64,000 nt of DNA from Halochromatium salexigens (GCF_016653295.1 NZ_NHSF01000059.1:326162-390161); one strand, 5' to 3'. Positions 1 to 10,185 are shown, counted from the stretch's first letter. Program-made: numbers and translations. The notes: generated by a model not told the origin, from the letters alone.

Positions 1-1
1 C

Positions 2-220
2 CCGCCCAAAGCCCAGCGGGTCTTCTGGGCGGTGATCGGTGGGGTCACCGCAGCGATCTTGCTCCTCTCGGGCGGGCTGCAGGCCCTGCGCACTGCCTCC
101 CTAACCTCGGGGCTGCCGATGACGCTGTTCTTGTTGATCGCCTGCTGGGGCCTGCTGAAAGCGCTCCGGACCGACGAGCAGGTCGCCGGCATTCCCTCTC
201 ATAAGGCATTGCGCGACTGA
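2..220 (+). CDS. BCCT family osmolyte transporter, C-terminal end (partial)
   Basis: The gene begins upstream of the window; the last 72 codons are seen, ending in TGA at 218-220. The visible residues include QRVFWAVIGGV, a hydrophobic helix (AAILLLSGG) and LQALRTASLTSGLP followed by a last helix (MTLFLLIACWGLLKAL). This matches the final two membrane segments of betaine/carnitine/choline transporters, where a QR.FWA helix precedes a conserved LQ.A.I..GLP loop. Such proteins take up compatible solutes with Na+ or H+. Family assignment rests on this tail only; the substrate cannot be told. Confidence 0.8.
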   Translation, partial: PPKAQRVFWAVIGGVTAAILLLSGGLQALRTASLTSGLPMTLFLLIACWGLLKALRTDEQVAGIPSHKALRD

Positions 221-334
221 CCCATCGCCAGCGCAAGCAGCGGCGAGACCGGGAGCGCCGCTAGGGCGAGGATGCGTTTTCGCTGTTCATGTCGAGGGAT
301 CAGGTGCGCGCCCATGACATCGCTGTGAGTAGTC

Positions 335-1765
<1,431 letters not shown>

Positions 1766-2088
1766 CGGTCACTCTTTACAATTACAAACCATCTAACGGG
1801 CATCGCCGCGTACCCGCTGCTCCTACTCCGAGGCGGGCCCGGTGCTGATCGAAGAGCCGGCAGACCACAGCATCCGGGCTATGCGTAAGCAACTTCCATG
1901 CCGCACTTGCGCGTCGCGCGACAACGCCTAGCTGACAACGAGCGGCCGTCCACCACGCCCACACAACCGGCTGATATCAACCACAGTCCAGTTGAAAACA
2001 ACCATTCGGTCGCAAATGCTGGGTATCCTGCCACACTCGTGTACCGTGCACTAGCGCACTGTGCGCAGGCCTTAGACACATTATCGCC
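1766..2088. other. Divergent intergenic region between response regulator and trkH
   Basis: 323 bases separating the divergently read regulator and trkH. It should hold promoters for both. I see a small GC-rich hairpin about 40 bases before trkH (GTGCACTAGCGCAC region, about 2045-2065) and no convincing -35/-10 pair, open reading frame or RNA gene. Confidence 0.5.
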
Positions 2089-3561
2089 ATGACCGAACGT
2101 GCCGCGAACACCTTGATGCGGGCCGCCCGCCTGCCTGTCGTACTGGGCACCTTGGGACGTCTGCTCATCGTCCTCGCGGCGCTCTCCGCCCCTCCGGCGC
2201 TCGCGGCCTGGAGCCAGGCGAGCAACGCGCTAGGTTTGCGGCTTGCGGTAACCGCCGTCGCTTTGCTCCTGGTCGGTTGGCCGGTCTCGCGTCTGCGACC
2301 CTTGCGCGCGGACGAGCACGATATCCAATGGAACGAGGCGCTCGCGGTCACTGGGCTGGCGTTCCTACTCGCGGCCCTGGTCATGGTTTGGCCCCTGACC
2401 GCTGCTGGCCTTGGCGGGGTTGACGCCTTGTTCGAAGCGACGTCCGGCATCACCACCACCGGGCTGACGATGCTGCGCGGCCTCGACAAGGCCGACCCAG
2501 CCGTGCTGTTCCTGCGCGCCTGGATGCAATGGTATGGCGGGCTCGGAATTGCCGTACTCACGGTCGCGCTCATCATGCGTCATCACGCTAGCGCACGCCG
2601 GCTGCTGGAGACCACCGGCGAACAGCTCACCGACGCCGGTGCCCGTGGCCATGCCCGTCGCGTCTCGATGGTTTATCTCGCGCTGACGGTGATCGCGATT
2701 GGCGCCGTCTGGATGACCGGCCTTGCGCCAATGGATGCCTTGCTGTACGCGCTTCCCGCTGTCGCAACTGGTGGCTTTGCACCGTCCGATCAGAGTCTCG
2801 CCGGATTACCCGGTGCCACGATCGCGACACTCTCACTGCTCTGCATCGCCGCCGCGGTGAGTCTCCCGCTGTATGCAAGACTGCCCCACCGCGGCCTGCG
2901 CGCACTCACGCATGAGCCGGAGTTGATCGCGCTGCTCGGCGCGATCCTGATCACCATGCTGCTGCTCAGTGCCATCGCAGCGCTGGCGAGCGGCTTGCCC
3001 TGGCCGCAGGCACTGGCCCAAGGCTTCACGCTCGGCGTCTCGGCGCAGACCGATACCGGTTTCAGTACGGTCGCTGTCGCGGACCTGCCCGCGACCTCGC
3101 AGGTGGTGCTGATGGGGTCGATGAGCATCGGCGGCTGTACCGGATCGACCGCCGGCGGAATCAAGCTCATTCGGCTCCTGATCATCATCCGCCTCGTACA
3201 GCTGGCATTGCGCCGTACCGCGATTGCCGAGCGCGCCGTGTTGCAGGCGCAGGTCGGCGGTGCGCGCATCGAGCCGTCGATGGTGACCGCCACACTGCAG
3301 TTGCTGGCGCTCTGGGCGATGGTGCTGCTGACCTCATGGCTCGCCTTCCTGGCGCTCGGACAACCACCACTGGCGAGCCTGTTCGAGGTGGTCTCGGCCA
3401 CCGCGAATGCCGGGCTCTCGGCGGGGCTGACCAGTCCCGAACTCCACCCGGCGCTGAAACTGGTGCTCTGCGCCGATATGCTGTTTGGACGCGTGGAGGT
3501 CTTGGCGCTGCTCGTAGTGCTGTACCCGCCAACCTGGTTCGCGCGCAAACGCAACCCTTAA
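2089..3561 (+). CDS. trkH: TrkH-type potassium uptake membrane protein
   Basis: 490 residues, polytopic inner-membrane protein of the TrkH/KtrB superfamily. The four pore-loop signatures are visible in order: SGITTTGLT, VATGGFA, TDTGFS and ATANAGLS, each supplying the filter glycine. GGCTGSTAGGIKLIR after the third repeat is the conserved D-M2 region and gating loop. It imports K+ together with a cytosolic RCK (TrkA/KtrA) subunit. The next gene, 16 bases downstream, encodes such a protein, so the two probably form one operon and complex. The length is normal for TrkH. Start ATG at 2089; a later Met would cut the first helix. Confidence 0.93.
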   Translation: MTERAANTLMRAARLPVVLGTLGRLLIVLAALSAPPALAAWSQASNALGLRLAVTAVALLLVGWPVSRLRPLRADEHDIQWNEALAVTGLAFLLAALVMVWPLTAAGLGGVDALFEATSGITTTGLTMLRGLDKADPAVLFLRAWMQWYGGLGIAVLTVALIMRHHASARRLLETTGEQLTDAGARGHARRVSMVYLALTVIAIGAVWMTGLAPMDALLYALPAVATGGFAPSDQSLAGLPGATIATLSLLCIAAAVSLPLYARLPHRGLRALTHEPELIALLGAILITMLLLSAIAALASGLPWPQALAQGFTLGVSAQTDTGFSTVAVADLPATSQVVLMGSMSIGGCTGSTAGGIKLIRLLIIIRLVQLALRRTAIAERAVLQAQVGGARIEPSMVTATLQLLALWAMVLLTSWLAFLALGQPPLASLFEVVSATANAGLSAGLTSPELHPALKLVLCADMLFGRVEVLALLVVLYPPTWFARKRNP

Positions 3562-3577
3562 CGAGAGCGACAACGCT

Positions 3578-4252
3578 ATGAGAGCCGCATTTATCGGTAG
3601 CAATTCGCTGACCTTGTCCACGGCCGAGCTGCTGCTCGAGGACGGTCGCGAGGTCATCATCATCGAGCGCGACCGCAACCGCATCGACGCGCTGTCCGAG
3701 CGGATCGATGCCGGATTCGTCCATGGAGACGGCACGCTGCCGGATGTGCTGCGCGATGCCGAGCCCGAGAACACCGATGTGCTCTTCTGCCTGATGGAGA
3801 GCGACCAGACCAATATCCTGGCGGGACTGATCGGCCGCTCGCTCGGGTTCGCACGCGTGGTTCCGCGGGTGAATGACCCGCAATTCCAGCGTATCGCCGC
3901 GGAGCTTGGGCTTGAAGACAGCATCATGCCCAACCGGGCGGTCGCCGCGCACCTAAAGCAGATGCTCTCGGGTGGTAAGTCGCTAGAGCTGTCGTCGGTG
4001 ATCCGAGGTGAGGCGGCGATCTTCAGCCTCAGCGCCGAAGAGACCGAGAGGGGGCCGATCGATGACCTCGACCTGCCAGAGCGCACTCGGGTCGTCTGCC
4101 TCTACCGCAACGAGCATTTCTTTCTGCCGCACGAGGTCAAGGCGATCAAGCCGCGTGACGAAGTCATTCTGATTACCAGCCACCAACAACTCCCCAAACT
4201 CGAGCAGCGCTTCGAGCGCAGCGAGGCCGGTGATCAGCTGAAGGCCGATTGA
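3578..4252 (+). CDS. TrkA-like RCK regulatory subunit of K+ uptake
   Basis: 224 residues, the size of a single RCK (KtrA-like) subunit rather than the double-length TrkA of E. coli. Residues 1-130 look like a Rossmann RCK_N fold: first strand MRAAFIGSNS, acidic end of strand 2 (VIIIERDRNRIDALSE), then GDGTLPDVL and a TDVLFCLMESDQTN stretch typical of TrkA. The C-terminal ~85 residues fit TrkA_C, ending in a DEVILIT strand. The usual GxGxxG dinucleotide loop is replaced by GSNSLTLS, so nucleotide binding may differ. It follows trkH by 16 bases and most likely gates that channel. Confidence 0.87.
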   Translation: MRAAFIGSNSLTLSTAELLLEDGREVIIIERDRNRIDALSERIDAGFVHGDGTLPDVLRDAEPENTDVLFCLMESDQTNILAGLIGRSLGFARVVPRVNDPQFQRIAAELGLEDSIMPNRAVAAHLKQMLSGGKSLELSSVIRGEAAIFSLSAEETERGPIDDLDLPERTRVVCLYRNEHFFLPHEVKAIKPRDEVILITSHQQLPKLEQRFERSEAGDQLKAD

Positions 4253-4451
4253 CCGGTATACCCATCCTCTCGCACATCGGCGCCGGGAAAGCGCAGGCTG
4301 TACCAAGACTGCGAGGGCGCACGCATTGCGTGCCGCATCACAACATTGGTTTCAAATTTGCAGCACACAAGACGTCCGGCAATGGTGCACACTGAACATG
4401 TCAGGGCTGCAACCACAGCCGGTCAGTCCAAACTCAACGAGCGAGGCAGCC

Positions 4452-4877
4452 ATGAGATACGCCACAGCAACCGCACTGACCCTCACATTGACCACGGCCC
4501 TGAGTCTACCGGTGCTTGCCCAAGACACCGCGCCCCCGGCAGCCGGCCCAAGCGCTACCGGGCAGCGTCCCGGCATGGGGCCTGGAACCGGCGGCAGGGG
4601 GCCCGGGGCCGGCATGAGACCGGGAATGGGCCGAATGGGTGGACAGATGCCGGCCTTCTCGTCCTTTGATACCGATGGCGATGGTCTGCTTAGGGAGGAT
4701 GAATTCGCCCAAGGCCGGGCAGAGCGCATCAAGGAGCGTTCGCAGCAGGGCCATCAGATGCGCAACCTTGCCAACGCACCCTCCTTTGAGGAAGTCGATC
4801 AGAACGGCGACGGCCAGATCGACAAGGAAGAGTTCGAGAGCGCCCAGATGCAGCACCGGAAGAGGATGCAGCCCTAA
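4452..4877 (+). CDS. Secreted EF-hand calcium-binding protein
   Basis: 141 residues. A classical signal peptide (MRYATATALTLTLTTALSLPVLAQ, cleavage likely after VLA) is followed by a low-complexity Gly/Pro/Met-rich linker and two EF-hand loops: DTDGDGLLREDE and DQNGDGQIDKEE. Both have the canonical D-x-D/N-x-D-G spacing and a final Glu, so they should bind Ca2+. The protein probably acts in the periplasm or outside the cell. The ATG at 4452 is chosen over upstream in-frame starts because it opens directly into the signal peptide and follows a GAGG element about 6 bases upstream. It stands alone, and no partner is suggested by context. Confidence 0.85.
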   Translation: MRYATATALTLTLTTALSLPVLAQDTAPPAAGPSATGQRPGMGPGTGGRGPGAGMRPGMGRMGGQMPAFSSFDTDGDGLLREDEFAQGRAERIKERSQQGHQMRNLANAPSFEEVDQNGDGQIDKEEFESAQMQHRKRMQP

Positions 4878-5033
4878 ATGGCCGACGCTCACCATCGAAC
4901 GGCGCCGGGGCACCTGGCGGCTCCATCCACGCCAGTTCGTGCCGCGGCTCCATTTGGCCAAACGGCTGCTTCGGATAACGTATGCACCCATTATGGCCCC
5001 GAAGGGGCACCTTAAAGCGTTGGAGCAATCAAG

Positions 5034-5870
5034 ATGAAGGTTGCGGTTTTCTCGGATGTGCAGGCCGTGCTGCCGGCACTCGAAGCGGCCATCGAGCAGA
5101 TCGAGGCTTGGCGGCCAGATATGGTGGTGATGGCCGGCGACCTCGTGAACCGCGGCCCTGACAGCAGCGGCTGTCTGACCCTGTTCGATCAGATGCGGCG
5201 CGAGCAGGGCTGGCTACCGGTCAACGGCAATCACGAGGTCTGGGTGCTCAGCTGTAGCGCTGGGCCACCCGCTAACGAGGGCGAGCGGGAGATCCGCCGC
5301 TTCACCGACTGGGCATGGCAGCAGGTCGCCGATCAAGCTGACCGACTGCGCGGCTGGCCGGACCATCTCTGCCTGCACCCACCACAAGCCGATGCCTGGC
5401 TGCATGTGACCCACGGCTCCATGGCCGGCAACCGTGACGGCATCACGGCCAATACCACCGATGAGTCCCTGGTCGGCAAGCTGCCGGAAGGGGTCGCGCT
5501 CTTCGTTGCCGGCCATACCCATCGGACCCATCAGCGTCATACTCAGGGCATGGATGTGGTCAACGTCGGTTCGGCCGGCTCGCCGTTCGACGGCGACGTG
5601 CGCGGCAGCTACGGCCGCTTCACCTGGCGCGGCGGCAGCTGGCATACCGAGCTGGTGCGCTTCAATTACGATCGCGAGCGCGCTGCTCGCGATTTCGAGG
5701 CATCTGGCTTCCTCGACGAGGGCGGCCCCCTCGCTCGCTTGGTCTACCTCGAATGGCAGCGCGCTCGGCTGCTGATCGGCGGCTGGCGCGAGCGCTGGCA
5801 AGCAGCGGTATTGCGTGGGGAGATCTCGCTGGAGGAGTCCGTGTCGCGCTATCTGCGCGATTGCCGCTGA
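5034..5870 (+). CDS. Calcineurin-like metallophosphoesterase with altered first motif
   Basis: 278 residues. Motifs of the YfcE/MJ0936-type phosphoesterases are seen in order: SDVQA near residue 8, GDLVNRGP near 37, GNHE near 62, a His in HVTHGS near 125 and GHTHRTH near 162. The family normally has D-x-H in the first motif; here the His is Gln. The other metal ligands remain, so one metal site may be changed or the protein may be less active. A GGAG 8 bases before the ATG supports the start. The C-terminal third (helical, FNYDRERAARDFEASG) resembles the tail of related phosphodiesterases. Substrate unknown. Confidence 0.85.
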   Translation: MKVAVFSDVQAVLPALEAAIEQIEAWRPDMVVMAGDLVNRGPDSSGCLTLFDQMRREQGWLPVNGNHEVWVLSCSAGPPANEGEREIRRFTDWAWQQVADQADRLRGWPDHLCLHPPQADAWLHVTHGSMAGNRDGITANTTDESLVGKLPEGVALFVAGHTHRTHQRHTQGMDVVNVGSAGSPFDGDVRGSYGRFTWRGGSWHTELVRFNYDRERAARDFEASGFLDEGGPLARLVYLEWQRARLLIGGWRERWQAAVLRGEISLEESVSRYLRDCR

Positions 5871-5940
5871 CATGCTGGCGCTCGGTATTACCGCCGTGCC
5901 GATGTGGTCAACATCTACCCTGCCCTAGAGTTGAGATGCC

Positions 5941-6591
5941 ATGAACACCGCGATGACCGCATCTGCTTTCCTGATCCTTGTCATCACCGCATTGGCGCCC
6001 CCCGAACTCGCCGCTCAAGCATGGAATCCAGCCAAGCCTAACGAAGCGATGCGAACACCGAGCGGCCAGCCCTGGCGAGGCACCCTCCAGAGCGGCGCTG
6101 AGGTCTGGGTCGACCCGCGCACGAACCGGCCAATGACCCGAGGGGCCGGCTACCAGACCCAGCTCTGGGATGGCGTCCACCGCCTTAGCGACGGCACCGA
6201 ACTGCATGTGCGCAACGGCCGGGTGGTACCGACCACTGAGATGCTTGAGCGCCGACATGCGACACCGACGCCGCCGACACCCGAAGCACAGGCAGATGAA
6301 TCCCGGCTTCCCGGTGGCCGGAGTAAAACCGGGCAGCCAGCCGCAACGGCATCAGCGCAGCGCAGTGGCGGCCATCCCTGTCAGGCGCTCATTGACCAGA
6401 CCTGCGGTCGCGACAACGCCTGTGCGGAAACGACCAAGTGCAGCGCAGCACGGCAGCTGCTCGATATGGCGGCTGAAGAGCGAGCGCGGCACGCTAACCC
6501 ACAAGTTCTGACGGACACCGGGCTCAAGTGCCGCGAGGCGCTCCACGACAGCTTTTTCACTCCCTGTCAGACAAACGCCACTGGCGAGTAA
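5941..6591 (+). CDS. Secreted cysteine-containing hypothetical protein
   Basis: 216 residues, not recognised as a named family. It starts with a signal peptide (TASAFLILVITALAPPELAAQA). Residues 40-100 repeat the phrase GT/WDG...L.DGTELHVRNGRVVPT, like a small beta domain. A Pro/Thr-rich linker follows (residues ~105-145). The C-terminal 70 residues hold six cysteines (HPCQALIDQTCGRDNAC, TKCS, LKC, TPC), which could form three disulfides in the periplasm. The neighbouring gene is the phosphoesterase 70 bases upstream, with no evident functional link. Confidence 0.7.
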   Translation: MNTAMTASAFLILVITALAPPELAAQAWNPAKPNEAMRTPSGQPWRGTLQSGAEVWVDPRTNRPMTRGAGYQTQLWDGVHRLSDGTELHVRNGRVVPTTEMLERRHATPTPPTPEAQADESRLPGGRSKTGQPAATASAQRSGGHPCQALIDQTCGRDNACAETTKCSAARQLLDMAAEERARHANPQVLTDTGLKCREALHDSFFTPCQTNATGE

Positions 6592-6761
6592 GCAGCCGCA
6601 CCGACGCGTTCATTGGTCGATGATCCCGACGGCCTCATTGCCGAGCGCGAACTCGGCGCTGAGGCACCACCTTGCTAGGGCGGCGCGGCCGCCCCCATCT
6701 TCCTGCAACGATTGCCGATATCCACCCAGCAGAGCTGATGCCAGCCGGCGCCATCTAGGCG

Positions 6762-7202
6762 TCATCCGCTCGCCCCGAGCACGGCGTCCGCGCGCCGGCG
6801 GAATGAGGACACGACCTCCTCCGTGCGGCGCCGGAAGAAAGGCCCCGCAGCGGCCGCCGCCGGCCCACCCCGCAGCGCGTACTCGGTCCACAGCTCCACC
6901 AACGTCTCGTTCGGCTCGCGCTCTTCAAAACGCCAAACCTGGTGCAGCCGGCGCAGCGGACCGCCCCCGCCCTCAATGCGAATCTGGTGCGGGCGTTCCA
7001 GCACCGCCTCCGTACGAAAGCGCCAGACGAAGGAGTAGATCCCCACGGCCTGTTCCACGGATCGGCGGTTTTCCTTCTCCCACAGGATCCGTGCCTCCTT
7101 CCAGCCGGGAACAAAGTCTGGGTAGCGCTCAATGTCCGCTACGAGGTCGAACACATCCGGGCGCGCGTGGTAGAGCGATTCTCGGACAGTGAAGCTGGGC
7201 AT
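6762..7202 (-). CDS. RatA/COQ10-like SRPBCC domain protein
   Basis: 146 residues from the ATG at 7200-7202 (MPSFTVRESL), which opens at the typical first strand of the fold; longer in-frame starts add unrelated sequence. FDLVADIERYPDFVPGW and the later LVELWTEYALRGG followed by a C-terminal helix are hallmarks of the polyketide cyclase/COQ10 START-like family, which includes the RatA ribosome-association toxin and the ubiquinone-binding COQ10. In proteobacteria ratA usually sits with ratB and smpB; neither is here. The divergent sequence and isolated location favour a COQ10-like lipid-binding role over RatA, but this is inference. Confidence 0.75.
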   Translation of the reverse strand: MPSFTVRESLYHARPDVFDLVADIERYPDFVPGWKEARILWEKENRRSVEQAVGIYSFVWRFRTEAVLERPHQIRIEGGGGPLRRLHQVWRFEEREPNETLVELWTEYALRGGPAAAAAGPFFRRRTEEVVSSFRRRADAVLGASG

Positions 7203-7393
7203 GGTACTGGGCTCGTGCAGTGCGGTGGAACGGTAGGCCGCGGCTGGGCTTAGCCGGTAGTGCGGATCTGTCCATGCGCGCGGGAGGCCTTCTCCAGGGG
7301 ACGCGTTCGCGGGCTGCAACCAAGTCGGCAAGCGTCAGATCGAGTTGCTCGTCGAGTGCTTGAGCGCCGGCCGCGACCCCCGCCTTGTGGTCC

Positions 7394-7984
7394 TCAAGCC
7401 TCGCCGTTGCCTTCAGGCATCTTGCTGAGGCTGACCTCGTCAAAGTGATCGTCGAGCATGACCCGGAGAGTCTTATGACCCACGTTTTCATGGCAGCTGA
7501 CACAGCCCTCGCCGACGTCGCCGCCGAAGTAGGCCTTATGCGCGGCCAGTGCCGCGGGATCATCGCTGGTCGCATCCTTCAACGCCGCGTGGCAGCTCAG
7601 ACAACCGAAGTCGTAGACGTACTCAGCGCGATCCTCGAGGCCCGCGATCCAGTCCGGCTTGTGAAACGGATAGATCGCCTGCGCAACGGCATCGCGCACT
7701 CCGGTCGTCGCCTTCGCGAATAGGTGTTGGGCCGCGCCGTCATGCGGGAGATGGCAATCGGTGCAGTTGGCGACCACACCGCCCAGATTGTTACCACCAT
7801 GGACATCCTGCTCATGGGCCCTGGCAAAAGGCTCCATGGTATGGCAACTGGTGCAAAACTCAGCCTCCGAGGTATTCTCGACCATGGCCTCAGTACCAAT
7901 CCAGCCCGTCGCCATGACGACTGGAACAATGACGGCGATTGCAATCAACGTCACGAGTAGGCGTCGAATCCAGCGCTTGTTCAT
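7394..7984 (-). CDS. NapC/NirT-family membrane-anchored tetraheme c-type cytochrome
   Basis: 196 residues with one N-terminal membrane anchor (RLLVTLIAIAVIVPVVMA) and four CxxCH haem sites: CTSCH (44-48), CTDCH (74-78), CLSCH (128-132) and CVSCH (161-165). Length and haem spacing fit NapC/NirT/TorC-N quinol dehydrogenases, which pass electrons from membrane quinol to periplasmic reductases. An AAGGAGA ribosome-binding site lies about 7 bases before the ATG. No terminal reductase (nap, nrf, tor, dms) is adjacent, so its partner is unknown; it may serve as a general quinol-to-periplasm conduit. Confidence 0.9.
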   Translation of the reverse strand: MNKRWIRRLLVTLIAIAVIVPVVMATGWIGTEAMVENTSEAEFCTSCHTMEPFARAHEQDVHGGNNLGGVVANCTDCHLPHDGAAQHLFAKATTGVRDAVAQAIYPFHKPDWIAGLEDRAEYVYDFGCLSCHAALKDATSDDPAALAAHKAYFGGDVGEGCVSCHENVGHKTLRVMLDDHFDEVSLSKMPEGNGEA

Positions 7985-8066
7985 TGCGAGTCTCCTTCGG
8001 TTTGGACTATGCCGATGCGTTCACTTTGCTTCAGGTCACTCGACTCAAGAGCAGTTCAAGATCAGC

Positions 8067-8867
8067 TCAAAACGCCGGACGCGGACGCCCGTAGACGTCA
8101 TAGAGCACTGTCTCGAGGCGCTCGTTGACCGCTTCACTCGGATCGAACGGTGGCGCTTCCTCGATGCGTTCGGCAGACACATCAGCAACCACCTGGCGCG
8201 AGACCCAGTCGATCTCAGCGATCGCGTCCACCGGCAGTAAGACTTTCTTTGAGAACGGCAGCCGGGAGGTGTCGATGATGAACGCACGCAGCGCCCAGCT
8301 GCTGTCGTTAACGATGAGGTCGACGACACGACCGACCTTGTCGATGCCGCTATCCACGGTGCTCGGGGCGACGACGCGATAGCCCGTCACCTCGCGCACA
8401 GAGCGCAGATGGACATCATCGCCCTCTTCCAGATCGGCATCCTCAATGGTCGCGCCGCTCGTCGCGGTCGCCGGCTCAATGCGCGCTTCCTGCATGGTCG
8501 TCAGGCTCGTCGGTATCGGAAAGTCCCCCCAAAGGCCGCTGCCAAGCCAGTAGCTTGGTAGCGAGTGGAATTCGTTGTAGAGCTGCTCGTAACGCCGCGA
8601 GACCGGCGCATCGACGTCCAAGGGTGGGCTTTGCTCGATCTGGGTCTTGGTCAACGTGACCGGCATGCGCTGGCGCTCCCAATCCGGCGCTTCGAGTTGG
8701 GCGGGCGAGATCAACACCTTGCGCCCAGACAGCCAACCGCCGGTATCGGCCACCATGTAGCGCAATGTCCAGAGCTCGTCATCGAACAGGAAATCGTGGC
8801 AATGGCCAATGTCGCCATCGAGTGCTTCAAGCCGGTAGCCTTCGGGCTCGGCGAGGCTTCTGAGCAT
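8067..8867 (-). CDS. Tandem PRC-barrel domain protein
   Basis: 266 residues with two PRC-barrel-like domains: residues ~1-75 (LRSLAEPEGYRLEALDGDIGHCHDFLFDDELWTLRY in outline) and ~140-225 (TGYRVVAPSTVDSGIDKVGRVVDLIVND...). Each shows the small-barrel pattern G-x-x-x-D-x-x-x-D followed by W.LR.... PRC domains occur in the photosynthetic reaction centre H subunit, RimM and stress proteins; this soluble double form is a common stand-alone protein of unknown role. Start: a GGAGG placed 5 bases before the ATG at 8865-8867 favours that codon over the ATG 12 bases upstream, which overlaps the GGAGG. Confidence 0.8.
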   Translation of the reverse strand: MLRSLAEPEGYRLEALDGDIGHCHDFLFDDELWTLRYMVADTGGWLSGRKVLISPAQLEAPDWERQRMPVTLTKTQIEQSPPLDVDAPVSRRYEQLYNEFHSLPSYWLGSGLWGDFPIPTSLTTMQEARIEPATATSGATIEDADLEEGDDVHLRSVREVTGYRVVAPSTVDSGIDKVGRVVDLIVNDSSWALRAFIIDTSRLPFSKKVLLPVDAIAEIDWVSRQVVADVSAERIEEAPPFDPSEAVNERLETVLYDVYGRPRPAF

Positions 8868-9354
8868 GGAGTCCTCCATTCATCTGGGGCTGGTGCGGCG
8901 AGCACAAAGACGACCGCGCCGCGACTACATTGCTTCATCCAAGGACGCGCAGAAATCGGGCCAACCCAGAGACAGCTGCAGTTGGGCGCAGTAGCCCGGG
9001 CGCCGCCTGCTGGCTTGGTTCATAAGCCCCAGGGGCGCGGCATTTGAACCTCATCCAAGACCAGCGCGAGCCGCGAGCACAATCTTGAACGGAGAGAGGA
9101 GAGGCGAGAATTAGTTGTCGCACTCGCGCGCGACGATTAGAGTACCTGAACCGGCGCCAGGCCCGCTGCACCGCTGCCGTGGCCTGGGAGTCCAGCGGTT
9201 CGTCATCCGACCCGAACGCACTCGAGTAGTGATAACCCGGCTACACAGCCAGGGAGCGCTCGCCCCGCTCATTGCGGGCCTCGCCGGCCGATCAACGCCA
9301 ACGGCTCTTGCGACTCGCTTCTCCAACGCCTCCAACTCAGCAGGTATTGCCCTC
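8868..9354. other. Intergenic region, no gene recognised
   Basis: About 490 bases between the divergently read PRC-barrel and DUF1523 genes. Frames open here have no recognisable protein character. A short GC hairpin is present near 9117-9137 (GTCGC...GCGAC). It should contain the promoters of both flanking genes, but I cannot place them. Confidence 0.4.
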
Positions 9355-9753
9355 ATGAAACAAAACCTGAAACTCGGCCTTTTGATCCTCGTCGTACTGG
9401 TTCTCGGCTTCGTGTATCTTTTCTGGGGGCCGAAATCCTGGGAGGTACAGATTACCGGCGCGACCGGCGATGGCCGCGATGTCCAATACCGCATCGAAAC
9501 GGTCAAGGCCGGCACGTCGGACACCTTGATCTTCAGGAACGAGGACGCCGGCTTCATGCCGCCTTATTTCAAGTTCGATGCTGCTCGGCTGCAATCGATT
9601 GCCCGCAGAGTGAGTGAAAACTGCCCCCAAGAGGCCGTCGACCTCAATGGCTATGGCCTTCGCATCCCTTGGTTGAGCATGTTCCCTAACGCGACCTCCA
9701 TCGACGCGCCGGAGCGTTGCCGCATGGCGCGGTCTGCTGAATCGCCGCAATGA
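9355..9753 (+). CDS. DUF1523 family membrane-anchored protein
   Basis: 132 residues: N-terminal transmembrane helix (LGLLILVVLVLGFVYLF) then a small periplasmic domain. The signatures FRNEDAGFMPPYFKFDAARL and YGLRIPWLSMFPNA match DUF1523, where an F.NEDT.W.PPYFKFDS block is followed by a YG.RIP.LSMFPN block. The function of DUF1523 is unknown. An in-frame upstream extension exists but is not protein-like; the ATG at 9355 gives a proper signal anchor. It lies directly before the decayed island. Confidence 0.75.
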   Translation: MKQNLKLGLLILVVLVLGFVYLFWGPKSWEVQITGATGDGRDVQYRIETVKAGTSDTLIFRNEDAGFMPPYFKFDAARLQSIARRVSENCPQEAVDLNGYGLRIPWLSMFPNATSIDAPERCRMARSAESPQ

Positions 9754-9839
9754 AGAGTACCCCGAGCGTCAAGAGCGGGACCGACGCTCCCGGTGATCGC
9801 GCAAGCAGCGCCTGAGCGTCGAACGCGAGGATCCCTTCG

Positions 9840-9995
9840 ATGTCGCATCAAGCAGCCAATCTACTCGTCGGCATCGGCGTGCTGTCCTTGGCGGCGCACT
9901 GGCTCGCCTGGCGGGTGCGTATCCCGGCCATCGTCTTCCTGCTCGCCGCCGGCATCGCCGCCGGTCCGCTCACCGATTGGCTGCATCCGGATGCA
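9840..9995 (+). pseudogene. 5' fragment of a cation/H+ antiporter gene
   Basis: About 52 codons encode MSHQAANLLVGIGVLSLA followed by AHWLAWRVRIPAIVFLLAAGIAAGPLTDW, which is the first helix pair of CPA-type Na+/H+ antiporters, where the P.I..LL..G...GP pattern is conserved. The reading frame then runs into unrelated sequence at about 9995. The rest of the antiporter (350 or more residues) is missing. It is fused directly to an ArsR-like remnant, which marks a deletion junction at the left edge of the island. Confidence 0.7.
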
Positions 9996-10185
9996 ACAGC
10001 TGTTCGAGCAGCTTGCCGTGATCGCCCGCGCCTTGGGTCATTCGGCACGGTTGGAGTAGCTCGACTACCTGGCTCAGGGCGAGCGCAGTGTCGAGGAACT
10101 GGTGCGACTCAGCGGGCTGTCGGTGGCCAACACCTCCAAGCATCTGCAGCAGCTCAAGGCTGCGGGGCTGGGTCTCGTCGAATAG
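9985..10185 (+). pseudogene. ArsR-family winged-helix regulator remnant with internal stop
   Basis: Translation from 9985 gives MQQLFEQLAVIARALGHSARLE, an in-frame TAG at 10057-10059, then LDYLAQGERSVEELVRLSGL and SVANTSKHLQQLKAAGLGLVE before TAG at 10183. This is the N-terminal winged helix of ArsR regulators of the type often fused to rhodanese (SVANTS.HLQ.L...GLV is typical). The stop codon within helix 2 and the missing C terminus mark it as dead. It is joined to the antiporter fragment upstream. Confidence 0.75.
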
